Of a DNA stretch of 64,000 nucleotides, positions 57,870 to 64,000 are shown in pieces; position 1 is the stretch's first letter; each line of letters begins with the position of its first letter. The notes beneath the pieces were generated by a model. It did no database searches. It had not been told where the DNA came from and was given only the letters and a program-made list of their open reading frames with translations. The stretch is taken from the NCBI RefSeq assembly GCF_020682705.1, contig NZ_JAGTTN010000001.1, forward strand, positions 1 to 64,000, written 5' to 3'. Origin of the DNA: Microbacterium allomyrinae. GTDB taxonomy: Bacteria > Actinomycetota > Actinomycetes > Actinomycetales > Microbacteriaceae. The position numbers were made by a program, and so were the translations under genes.

Positions 57870-58149
57870 TCACCCCCGATTCCTGCTCATGCGCTTGATC
57901 TCTTCGACGTCGGCCGCACGCTGCGCGGCGATCGCATCGCACGCCACGGCGAGCCGCGCCCACATCGCGTAGGGCAACTCCCACAGCCGATCCGGTGTGA
58001 GGCTGGGCCAGTAGTCGTTCCGGCAGATCAGCAGCGCCCGCGCCGTCACTTGGTCTTCCAGCCACCGCTCGCGCTCGTTGAGCGCGTCGACATCCGGATC
58101 GGTCTTGTCCGCTACCCGGCGACGGCCGCGACGGGTGTTGCGGATCCCT
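57870..58149 (-). CDS. Frameshift extension of the tail assembly chaperone
   Basis: A frame with no start codon, open from before the 0-frame stop of the chaperone (58112) to TGA at 57870, just before the tape measure ATG. It reads ...RRRVADKTDPDVDALNER, WLEDQVTARALL, RLWELPYAMWARLAVACDAIAA, EEIKRMSRNRG, a normal soluble helical protein. Ribosomes must slip -1 (probably at GGGA around 58145-58148) to make it. This is the classic G/GT pair of siphovirus tails. It covers the reach of the -1 frame. Confidence 0.8.
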
Positions 58150-58447
58150 GAGGGTCCGGCTCCTGCTCACCCTCGGATTCCTGCTCGGCCCGGGCGATGT
58201 CACCGGGCTGCGCGACGATGCGCTGGATCAGGTCGGTGCGTTCCATGATCGACAGGAACGGAACCGGGGAGCCCGCGCGACGCATCGACGCGAAGATCGA
58301 GAACGCTGTCTGCACGTTCGCCGACTTCATCATCTCGGCGTACTTCTTGCGGTCCCACCCCGTCTCACGTTCAACCTCAACCCCGTCCCACAGGGTCGGA
58401 CTCACTACGGGAATCGTGCGCCCGTCCGCCAAAACCAGCTTTGCCAT
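58112..58447 (-). CDS. Phage tail assembly chaperone (0-frame product)
   Basis: 111 residues. N-terminal LVLADGRTIPVVSPTLWDGVEVERETGW, central helical AEMMKSANVQTAFSIFASMRRAGS, acidic C-terminal EGEQEPDPQG. Corresponds to the shorter, abundant chaperone that binds the tape measure; a longer form arises by frameshift. Confidence 0.82.
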   Translation of the reverse strand: MAKLVLADGRTIPVVSPTLWDGVEVERETGWDRKKYAEMMKSANVQTAFSIFASMRRAGSPVPFLSIMERTDLIQRIVAQPGDIARAEQESEGEQEPDPQGSATPVAAVAG

Positions 58448-58456
58448 GTCGCTCTC

Positions 58457-59038
58457 CTATGTCTGATCGGCGGCGCGATTGAGGATCTCCTCAGTGCGTC
58501 GCAACAGGTCGTCGCGGCCGTCCATGATCGGCCGGCGATAGTACGGCTGGCCCTTCTGGTCAGCCCACTTCTCTTTGTTCCCGAACACCGGGTGGCGGAA
58601 GCGTCGTTTGTTCCAGACCTTCGCCTGGTTGAACCCGTCCACCTTCGGGCCGGTGGTCTTGATCTCGATCCCTTGCCGGGTCTTCCCGGTGACGACGCGC
58701 GTCCGCAGACCGGCTTTGATTCCGTCGCGCATCCCGGTGGATCGTCCACCGTCTCTCACCGCGGCGTCGCTGTAGGTATTCACCTTCACCAGGTAGAACT
58801 TCCCGGTCCCCTTGCCGCGTGATTTCTTCTCGACGCGCTTGTGCCGCCAGCCCGTTTTCGCGGTCCCGCTCGGTAACGGCCCCGAGAGGATCGCGCGCTG
58901 CTCGGCGATCACCTCGTCACCGACTGCGCGGAGTTCCCGCCGAACGCCCGTCCGGACCTTCGGCGGGAACTCACGCAGCGATTTCAGTCGGTCACGCAGG
59001 CTCTCCGGATCCGGAACCGCCCCCGTGACCTTGCTCAC
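58457..59038 (-). CDS. HK97 gp10-like phage tail completion protein
   Basis: 193 basic residues; an N-terminal helix (ESLRDRLKSLREFPPKVRTGVRREL) and the GFNQAKVWNKRRFRHPVFGNKE block typical of HK97-gp10-type minor tail or head-tail joining proteins. It lies after the tail tube here, where the connector module often places it before. Start overlaps the tube stop (ATGA). Confidence 0.75.
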   Translation of the reverse strand: MSKVTGAVPDPESLRDRLKSLREFPPKVRTGVRRELRAVGDEVIAEQRAILSGPLPSGTAKTGWRHKRVEKKSRGKGTGKFYLVKVNTYSDAAVRDGGRSTGMRDGIKAGLRTRVVTGKTRQGIEIKTTGPKVDGFNQAKVWNKRRFRHPVFGNKEKWADQKGQPYYRRPIMDGRDDLLRRTEEILNRAADQT

Positions 59039-60072
59039 GGGAGCGTGTCCAGCGAGCGGTAGATGATCCAGATCGGCTGAGTCGCGGCGCCGTTATCGAA
59101 CGCCTCCCAGTCGATCGACTGCGTGATCGCTTCCCCACCGTTCGACGTGGGCACTTCGCCCTTGAGCCGGATCGCGGGGAGCACGATCTGCAACGTCGGC
59201 TTGTGCACGCCCGACACGGCAACGTTGTGCACGAACGTCAGCACCAGCGGCAGAGCCGTCTGGGCGATGTACGCATCCCGCAGCGTGTTGTCGGTGTACT
59301 CCGCGGTGAGCTTGCCGCTGATCTCGGGCTTCCCGTACACCGGGGGCCGGGAGCGAAGCCCCGCACCGCCGAGGTTCCAGCCGTTCGAGTCCAGGTTTCG
59401 CTTCACCGTCAGATCGAAATCCGCGATGTTGGCCGCGGGCGAACCCGACAGCGAGGCGATCGTCGTCGTCGTCGGCTCGGTCAGCGTCCCCGCCAAACCG
59501 ATCGCGCCGTGGATGAACGTGAACAGTGCATCATCGGCCGGGTACGACGCCGCGGAGGCTGCGAACGCGGTCTGGAGTTCACGGGCCGTCAGCGACAGCT
59601 TCGCCGTGATCGGCGCGCCCTCTTTCGCCGACAGATCGAGCGAGTCGAACACGCACCCGGTGAACGTGTGCGGGTGCGAATTGACCCCGCCCAGCGTCGG
59701 CAGGATCTCCTGCACCGTGTACGAACCCACCGGATCGGACGCCGGGGCGAGCACATGATTCTGCTGATAGACCGCAGGCGCCGACGCCGGCACGAGCGTA
59801 TTGACGACCTGGCCGAGCACCGCATTCAGCAGGTAGCCGAACCCGCGCGTCGGGATCCCGTCGAGCTCGATGTCGCCGGATCCTTCGAACCGTGAGATCA
59901 CGTTCCGATTGAGGCGGTTGACGTTCTTACCCGGACGCAGCCCCTTGCTCTGCACGGTCTTCACGTCGTACTTGAGCTTGGCTTCGGACTCCACGAATCG
60001 AGTCGGCGCGACCGGCGTACCGTAGACCGTCTCCTTCGTCATGCCGATCGAGAAATCAAGCTGCGTCGCCAT
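59035..60072 (-). CDS. Phage major tail (tube) protein
   Basis: 345 residues, beta-rich. N terminus FSIGMTKETVYGTPVAPTRFVE, then DIELDGIPTRGFGYLLNAVLG, match actinophage tail-tube proteins. Overlaps the preceding small gene by 17 bp. Confidence 0.85.
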   Translation of the reverse strand: MATQLDFSIGMTKETVYGTPVAPTRFVESEAKLKYDVKTVQSKGLRPGKNVNRLNRNVISRFEGSGDIELDGIPTRGFGYLLNAVLGQVVNTLVPASAPAVYQQNHVLAPASDPVGSYTVQEILPTLGGVNSHPHTFTGCVFDSLDLSAKEGAPITAKLSLTARELQTAFAASAASYPADDALFTFIHGAIGLAGTLTEPTTTTIASLSGSPAANIADFDLTVKRNLDSNGWNLGGAGLRSRPPVYGKPEISGKLTAEYTDNTLRDAYIAQTALPLVLTFVHNVAVSGVHKPTLQIVLPAIRLKGEVPTSNGGEAITQSIDWEAFDNGAATQPIWIIYRSLDTLP

Positions 60073-60289
60073 CGGCGTCTCCCTCCGTGTCGGCGCCCTC
60101 AGCGGGCGCGGCGATCTTCGCGGCGATCTTCTTGGCCTTCGCGTCGACCGGCTCGTAGTTCGACGCCTGCGCGGCGATCGCCTCGGCGATGTCGTCGCGC
60201 ACCTCGAACACCTCCTCGGGCTCCACGACCCGGCCCAGCGCCGGCACGTCGAGCGCGCCGAGCGGGCTCACGTTCTTGAACTTGGGCAT
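60056..60289 (-). CDS. Small phage protein before the tail tube
   Basis: 77 residues: KFKNVSPLGALDVPALGRVVEPEEVFEV then a helix and an acidic Ala/Glu/Asp tail. Similar small proteins with a PLG...LDVP core occur between connector and tube genes in actinophages. ATG 60289 has GGAGAAGG upstream. Role unknown. Confidence 0.65.
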   Translation of the reverse strand: MPKFKNVSPLGALDVPALGRVVEPEEVFEVRDDIAEAIAAQASNYEPVDAKAKKIAAKIAAPAEGADTEGDADGDAA

Positions 60290-60305
60290 GCTGCCTTCTC
60301 CTCTC

Positions 60306-60767
60306 TTAGGTCCGCACCCTGTGCGAACAGATGAATGTCGCGGCGATCTCCACCTGAAAGCCGCCGCTGTACGCGTCGCCGTCCGCATCGAACGACCCGG
60401 GCAAGCACCACAGGACGGCGTCGCCGAGCGTCGTGTTATCGCCGGTCCGGACGTACCGCTGAATCAGATCGAGCAGCGCGAAGGCGCGGTCCCACGCAGC
60501 GCGCGCTGTGTCGTCGTCGTTGCCGGCGACCCAGGCGCCGACGTTCACGGCGAGCGTTATCCGCTCGTCAAGCTGACGTCGTGAGGAGACGTTCGCCGGG
60601 TCTATGTCGGCGTTCGCTTCGCCGAGCGCTACCCAGTCGGTCGTCTCGGGTACGCCCAGGAACCCGGCGTAGATGTCGACCGCCTCGCCGTCGAGTGCGG
60701 CACGGATCGCCGCCTCGAGCCCGATGCGGGCGGCGAGGACGCCTGTCGACGGCGACACCCCGCTCAT
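60306..60767 (-). CDS. Phage tail terminator-like protein
   Basis: 153 residues. Position between connector and tail tube, and the alpha/beta composition (ALDGEAVDIYAGFLGVPETTDWVALGEA; ITLAVNVGAWVAG; AFALLDLIQRYV), fit the tail-terminator/minor tail U family that caps tail growth. Overlaps the connector by 4 nt. Confidence 0.7.
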   Translation of the reverse strand: MSGVSPSTGVLAARIGLEAAIRAALDGEAVDIYAGFLGVPETTDWVALGEANADIDPANVSSRRQLDERITLAVNVGAWVAGNDDDTARAAWDRAFALLDLIQRYVRTGDNTTLGDAVLWCLPGSFDADGDAYSGGFQVEIAATFICSHRVRT

Positions 60768-61117
60768 GCGCCGAATCCCGGTCGCGGCGGATACGGCTCG
60801 AGCAACGACACCACGGCATGCGGCCACGCGAACCCTTGCGGCGCGTCGTCCTCACCCGGAGTCGGCCGCGCGTTCTGCCCCTTGCGGTCTTGCTGCCACA
60901 GGTGTTTGGCCAGTTTCTTGCCCGCCAGGATGAATGCGAGCGGCACCCGCCCGTCGATCTCGTGCCGCTCCGGGTCGACGTGACGGCCCGTGCTCTTGTC
61001 GACCTCTTCGGACGCGACCGCCGCGTAGAACTCGAGATCCTCGGTGTCCTCCTGAGTCGGTCCGTACTGCAACGCGTTCCGCAAATCGACTGCGGTCAGC
61101 GGCCAGTTGCTCGCCAT
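60764..61117 (-). CDS. Phage head-tail connector (gp6-like)
   Basis: 117 residues, mostly helical: LTAVDLRNALQYG, EDLEFYAAVASEEVDKSTGRHV. Size and helix pattern match the gp6/gp15-type adaptor that sits below the portal. Two genes after the capsid in the normal order. Confidence 0.75.
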   Translation of the reverse strand: MASNWPLTAVDLRNALQYGPTQEDTEDLEFYAAVASEEVDKSTGRHVDPERHEIDGRVPLAFILAGKKLAKHLWQQDRKGQNARPTPGEDDAPQGFAWPHAVVSLLEPYPPRPGFGA

Positions 61118-61180
61118 GTGCTCTCCCCTTCGGGTCTGGCATGGGGGCCGCGCAGTGGCGCGGCCCCCATGGGATCCGGA

Positions 61181-61471
61181 CTACTCGGCGCGGACGTAGC
61201 CCGCGGCGATGTACGCCTCGGCCTCGGCGGCGGGAAGCGTGATGCTCTTCCCCACGCCCGGCCACTCCACCCCGTCACGCAGACCCGAGATCCCCACCGT
61301 CACGACCACGTCGACCGTGTCGACATCGGGCTCGGGCGTGGGCTCGGGCGTCGGCTCGGGCGTGGGCGTGGGCGTGGGCGTGGGCTCGGGCGTTGGCTCG
61401 GGCTCCGCGGCGAGCTCGTCGGGTGCGGATGCCTCGACGCGGGCCGCGGCACCCGTCTTGCGCGCCGCCAC
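61181..61471 (-). CDS. Small phage protein with Pro-Thr-Glu linker
   Basis: 96 residues. N-terminal basic part, a central (E/T)P repeat of about 24 residues (EPEPTPEPTPTPTP...), then a C-terminal VTVGISGLRDGVEWPGVGKSITLPAAEAEAYIAAGYV segment with a head-adaptor-like fold. GTG start overlaps the capsid stop (TAGTG). Linker length is set by a 6-bp coding repeat and may vary. Confidence 0.7.
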   Translation of the reverse strand: MAARKTGAAARVEASAPDELAAEPEPTPEPTPTPTPTPEPTPEPTPEPDVDTVDVVVTVGISGLRDGVEWPGVGKSITLPAAEAEAYIAAGYVRAE

Positions 61472-62727
61472 TAGGACGCCGCCCCGATGTAGTGCTTCAC
61501 CGCGGACGCGTCCATGAGGCGGCCGTCCGCGCGCAGCACCGCGCGGAACGCGGTCTGGTCGGAGCCGAACAGCGCCTGGTCGGACCGCTCGATGCGGGTT
61601 TCGCCGACGACGCGCACCCAGTAGCGGGAGAAGTCGCCGTAGAACAGCGACTTTGCGCCGACGCCCTGCGCTGCGACGAACGGGTCCCGGAACAGCGGAG
61701 CGCCGAGCAGGGTCGACGCCTGGCCGGCCTGTCCGTTCGGCTCCCACAGGTACCGGCCCGAGGTGTCCTTCAGCTTGCGGATCCCGCCGACTGCGGAGTT
61801 CGACGCGACCCAGGCCGAGTTCGGCTGGTACGGCGCGAGCACCGATTCCTGCAGATCGATCAGGTTGTCCCACGACGGCGCACCGCCGACGCCGGTCGCG
61901 CCCGTGACGCCGAGCGTCGAGGCGGTCGCGATGCCCTGCGGTGCGGCCACGCCCGACCCCGTGATGAGATCCTGCCCGAGCGCGATGCCGATGTTCTCGC
62001 CCATGAGGCGGATGATCAGACCCTCGATGTCGAAGAGCGCATCCTGGATGAGCTCGTTCGACGCGCCGCGGTAGTCGCCGTACTTCTTGGTGCCGAACGT
62101 GACCTGGTTGAACGACGGATCGGTACCGCCGATCTGCACGGCTTCCGTCGCCGCCGCCGCGGCACCGAACGATGCCAGACGCGGGAGGGTGATCGACTCA
62201 CCCTTCGACGTCGTGAGCACGTACGCGCCCGCGGCGTAGACGCCTGAGAACTGCCGCAGCGGTTCGATCAGTTGCGCGAGGAAGGTCTGTCCGACCGTGT
62301 TGCCACCGGCCGACGCGGTGCCGACCGACAGTGCACGCATGAGCACCGCGGCGCCCTCGCGGGTCGAGATCGCTCGCGACTCGTTGAGGTTCGACACGTA
62401 GTCGAGCGGGGTCCGCGAGTCCGACAGCGCCGCGCGGACCTGATCCGCGAACTTCCGCACATCGGCCGCGTGGCCGAACGCGCCCGGGTTGTCGAGCAGA
62501 TCGGCCGCGAATGACACGGCGCGCGCCTCGAGATCGCGCTGCTGCACGAGCAGGGCGATCCGGTCATCGAACGAATCGAATGCGCGGGTGAGCGCCTCGA
62601 ACTTGGTGTGCTCGTCGGCCGTCAGCGCGCGCTCGGCGGCGATGTCCGCCAGCGGCTTGCCTTCGACTTCCCACGCCTTGCGCTGCTCGTCGGCGAGGGA
62701 CTTGATGCGTTCCTGAATGCTGGTCAT
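61471..62727 (-). CDS. Phage major capsid protein (HK97 fold)
   Basis: About 418 residues. N-terminal charged helix SIQERIKSLADEQRKAWE (delta/scaffold-like domain, removed by the protease at about residue 100-125), then the HK97 core: ESITLPRLASFGAAAAATE, LIQDALFDIEGLIIRLM, ANDSAWVASNSAV-type NSAWVASNSAVG and FRDPFVAAQGVGAKSL. ATG 62727 follows GGAGAG; GTG 62733 is also in frame. Confidence 0.92.
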   Translation of the reverse strand: MTSIQERIKSLADEQRKAWEVEGKPLADIAAERALTADEHTKFEALTRAFDSFDDRIALLVQQRDLEARAVSFAADLLDNPGAFGHAADVRKFADQVRAALSDSRTPLDYVSNLNESRAISTREGAAVLMRALSVGTASAGGNTVGQTFLAQLIEPLRQFSGVYAAGAYVLTTSKGESITLPRLASFGAAAAATEAVQIGGTDPSFNQVTFGTKKYGDYRGASNELIQDALFDIEGLIIRLMGENIGIALGQDLITGSGVAAPQGIATASTLGVTGATGVGGAPSWDNLIDLQESVLAPYQPNSAWVASNSAVGGIRKLKDTSGRYLWEPNGQAGQASTLLGAPLFRDPFVAAQGVGAKSLFYGDFSRYWVRVVGETRIERSDQALFGSDQTAFRAVLRADGRLMDASAVKHYIGAAS

Positions 62728-62742
62728 CAGCACTCTCCTTTC

Positions 62743-63420
62743 TCAGATCCCGCGCTTGCGGGGTCGCGTCACGAGCGCGGGATGCGTCTCGCGTGTCATG
62801 AATGCGGCACGGCGTGCCACGTCGAGCTCTCGGTCGCCGGGGGCGGCGGGAGACGGGGTGAGGGATGCGCGCACGGTGTCGAGATCGAACGCGCGCTGCA
62901 TTTCGGTTGTCGCGCCCCAGTAGGCGGGATCCGCGACGGGGGCGACGTCGTGCACGACGGCACGCATGATGCGGCGGATCAGTCGCCCGTCGCGGTCCTC
63001 GCGCCACTCGGCGTCCTCATAGGTGCGCAGGTTGAACGCGAACGAGGAGTGCCGGTAGTCGCCACGCTCGGCGAGCACGGCGACGTCACGGCCGGCGTTC
63101 GTGTCGGGTAGGTCGTCCTCGTATCGCAGGCCGACATCGTCCACGAAACAGCGCAGCGTGCCGGCATCCGTGGTGCCCAGCAGCAGCTTGTTGGAGTGCT
63201 CCGCACGGCACAGCACCCGCGTGTGCAGCGACAGGTCGAGATCGCCCACAGGGCCGAACGCGCCCGGGTCGATCTCCTCGAACCATCCGCCGAGATCGCG
63301 CGAGACGAAATCGAAAACGGCCCCGTATCCAGTGAGGATGCCGGGGCCGCTGCCGCCCTCCACGGCGGCTCGGAATTCGACGGGTCGATCGACCACCCGC
63401 CGCTCGATGACGTGTGTCAT
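62743..63420 (-). CDS. Phage prohead protease (HK97 family)
   Basis: 225 residues. GILTGYGAVFDFVSRDLGGWFEEIDPGAF near the N terminus, then VAVLAERGDYRHSSFAFNL with the family His/Ser, and AVVHDVAPVADPAYWGAT, as in serine-type HK97 prohead proteases. Directly between portal and capsid; overlaps the portal stop (ATGA). Confidence 0.9.
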   Translation of the reverse strand: MTHVIERRVVDRPVEFRAAVEGGSGPGILTGYGAVFDFVSRDLGGWFEEIDPGAFGPVGDLDLSLHTRVLCRAEHSNKLLLGTTDAGTLRCFVDDVGLRYEDDLPDTNAGRDVAVLAERGDYRHSSFAFNLRTYEDAEWREDRDGRLIRRIMRAVVHDVAPVADPAYWGATTEMQRAFDLDTVRASLTPSPAAPGDRELDVARRAAFMTRETHPALVTRPRKRGI

Positions 63421-64000
63421 GGTGCCTCCTTCGTGATTGACGTCGCGATCGACTCGGCGAGCGATTCGGACTCGCTCTTGGTCGTCGCGTACCACTGCTG
63501 CCACTGCTCGAGTTCGGTCGTGTTGAGCCCGCGGCGCCCAAGCTCGCGGCGCGCCTCCGAGAGCGTCAGGGTTCCGTTGCGCAGTTGCTCGGTGATCGTG
63601 CGAGCGAACTCGAGGATCCCGGGCCGCTCGAGACGTGACAGGTCGTAGACCACCTGCAGGCCGTCCCGCAGCACGTCCGGGAATGCGGCCTCCGCTCGCC
63701 CGCTCACACCGCCCAGGGTCTTGATGCGGAACAGCGCCTGATCCATCTCGCGATTCGAGTAGGTGCGCGACGAGCCGGCCTTGCCGCCCACCTCTTCCGG
63801 TGGCACACCGTAGATGATCGCGATCTCGGTTGCCGAGGCCTCGATCGTCTGGAGGAACTGAGCCTCTTCGGGCGTGATCGTGATCTTGCGGTAGTCCCAC
63901 TCACCCGGGAGCGCGACCGGCTTTCCCTCTTTCGCAGCCTCCACGAATTCGTCCCGCGCCTCGCGCAGCTTGTCGGCGTCCAGCCGACTCCCCTTCGCCT
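63417..64000 (-). CDS. Phage portal protein (partial, 5' end outside window)
   Basis: The C-terminal ~194 residues are visible, entering from beyond base 64000 as AKGSRLDADKLREAR. The GGKAGSSRTYSNREMDQALFRIKTL and LELEQWQQWYA-like segments, the position before the protease, and the ITPEEAQFLQTIEASATEIA stretch fit HK97-type portals. Truncated only by the window. Confidence 0.85.
   Translation of the reverse strand, partial: AKGSRLDADKLREARDEFVEAAKEGKPVALPGEWDYRKITITPEEAQFLQTIEASATEIAIIYGVPPEEVGGKAGSSRTYSNREMDQALFRIKTLGGVSGRAEAAFPDVLRDGLQVVYDLSRLERPGILEFARTITEQLRNGTLTLSEARRELGRRGLNTTELEQWQQWYATTKSESESLAESIATSITKEAP

Noticed and set aside
57634..58203. 189-codon minus-strand frame across the chaperone and tape measure
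   Set aside because: Arg/Pro-rich out-of-frame reading; the frame consistent with coding here is the -1 extension.

Overview
The window is high-GC actinobacterial DNA, most likely a Microbacteriaceae chromosome (Microbacterium or a close relative). Pointers are the order dapD, gltA, dapC, fdxA; an actinobacterial-type tetrahydrodipicolinate succinyltransferase; a MarP-like serine protease; several starts with a TANNNT box 6-7 nt upstream (probably leaderless mRNAs); and a glycine riboswitch before gcvT. The left edge holds the promoter and antitermination leader of a ribosomal RNA operon that reads leftwards out of the window. The last ~14 kb is the structural half of a siphovirus-type prophage cut by the right edge.

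Layout. 1-6.1 kb: rRNA leader; lysine/diaminopimelate genes dapD and dapC; citrate synthase; 7Fe ferredoxin; AzlCD amino-acid exporter. 6.3-15.5 kb: GTPase TypA and a peptide-type (Opp/Dpp) ABC transporter (binding lipoprotein, two permeases, fused double ATPase), with an oppositely transcribed PH-domain gene lying inside the set. 15.7-17.9 kb: CPBP intramembrane protease, then a nuclease-like AbiEi/DUF559-type gene bracketed by a 58-bp imperfect inverted repeat. 17.9-22.9 kb: glycine cleavage operon gcvT-gcvH-gcvP behind a glycine riboswitch. 22.9-24.1 kb: MarP-like protease. 24.2-30.4 kb: NAD synthesis unit nrtR-nadA-nadB-nadC-cysteine desulfurase, with a promoter and two GTCA-N3-TGAC palindromes before nrtR, followed by a 16-bp tandem repeat. 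30.6-37.4 kb: glycosyltransferase, ABC exporter, MFS exporter, a small membrane protein preceded by a 40-residue Cys-rich peptide, and an Fpg/Nei DNA glycosylase.

37.5-42.2 kb is an arsenic-response island: arsR and an aquaporin-type channel diverge from an FAD oxidoreductase; then come an ArsR-ArsC fusion, a stand-alone arsenate reductase and a second aquaporin. No Acr3 or ArsB pump is present, so arsenite made by the reductases may leave through a channel. The fusion regulator has no cysteine outside its reductase catalytic site, and the same ATAGAC-N4-GTCTAT palindrome occurs at its own start and before the second arsC. 42.3-49.9 kb is housekeeping and accessory: DUF1990 protein, patatin, a LysR-HTH-only protein with a Lys-rich tail, FAD protein, DHFR-like reductase, ABC-F ATPase, alpha/beta hydrolase, YchF.

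From about 50-50.8 kb to the end is the prophage, read right to left: portal (partial), prohead protease, capsid, connector, tail terminator, tail tube, gp10-like protein, tail-assembly chaperone with a -1 frameshift extension, tape measure, and tail-tip proteins including an SGNH-hydrolase-like tail protein. Inside the tail genes a two-gene cassette runs the other way (a ribbon-helix-helix regulator plus a secreted DUF732-like protein) with its own promoter and palindrome: a probable lysogenic moron. Next to the prophage end lies a leaderless lipoprotein with an SGNH fold resembling the phage tail SGNH protein.
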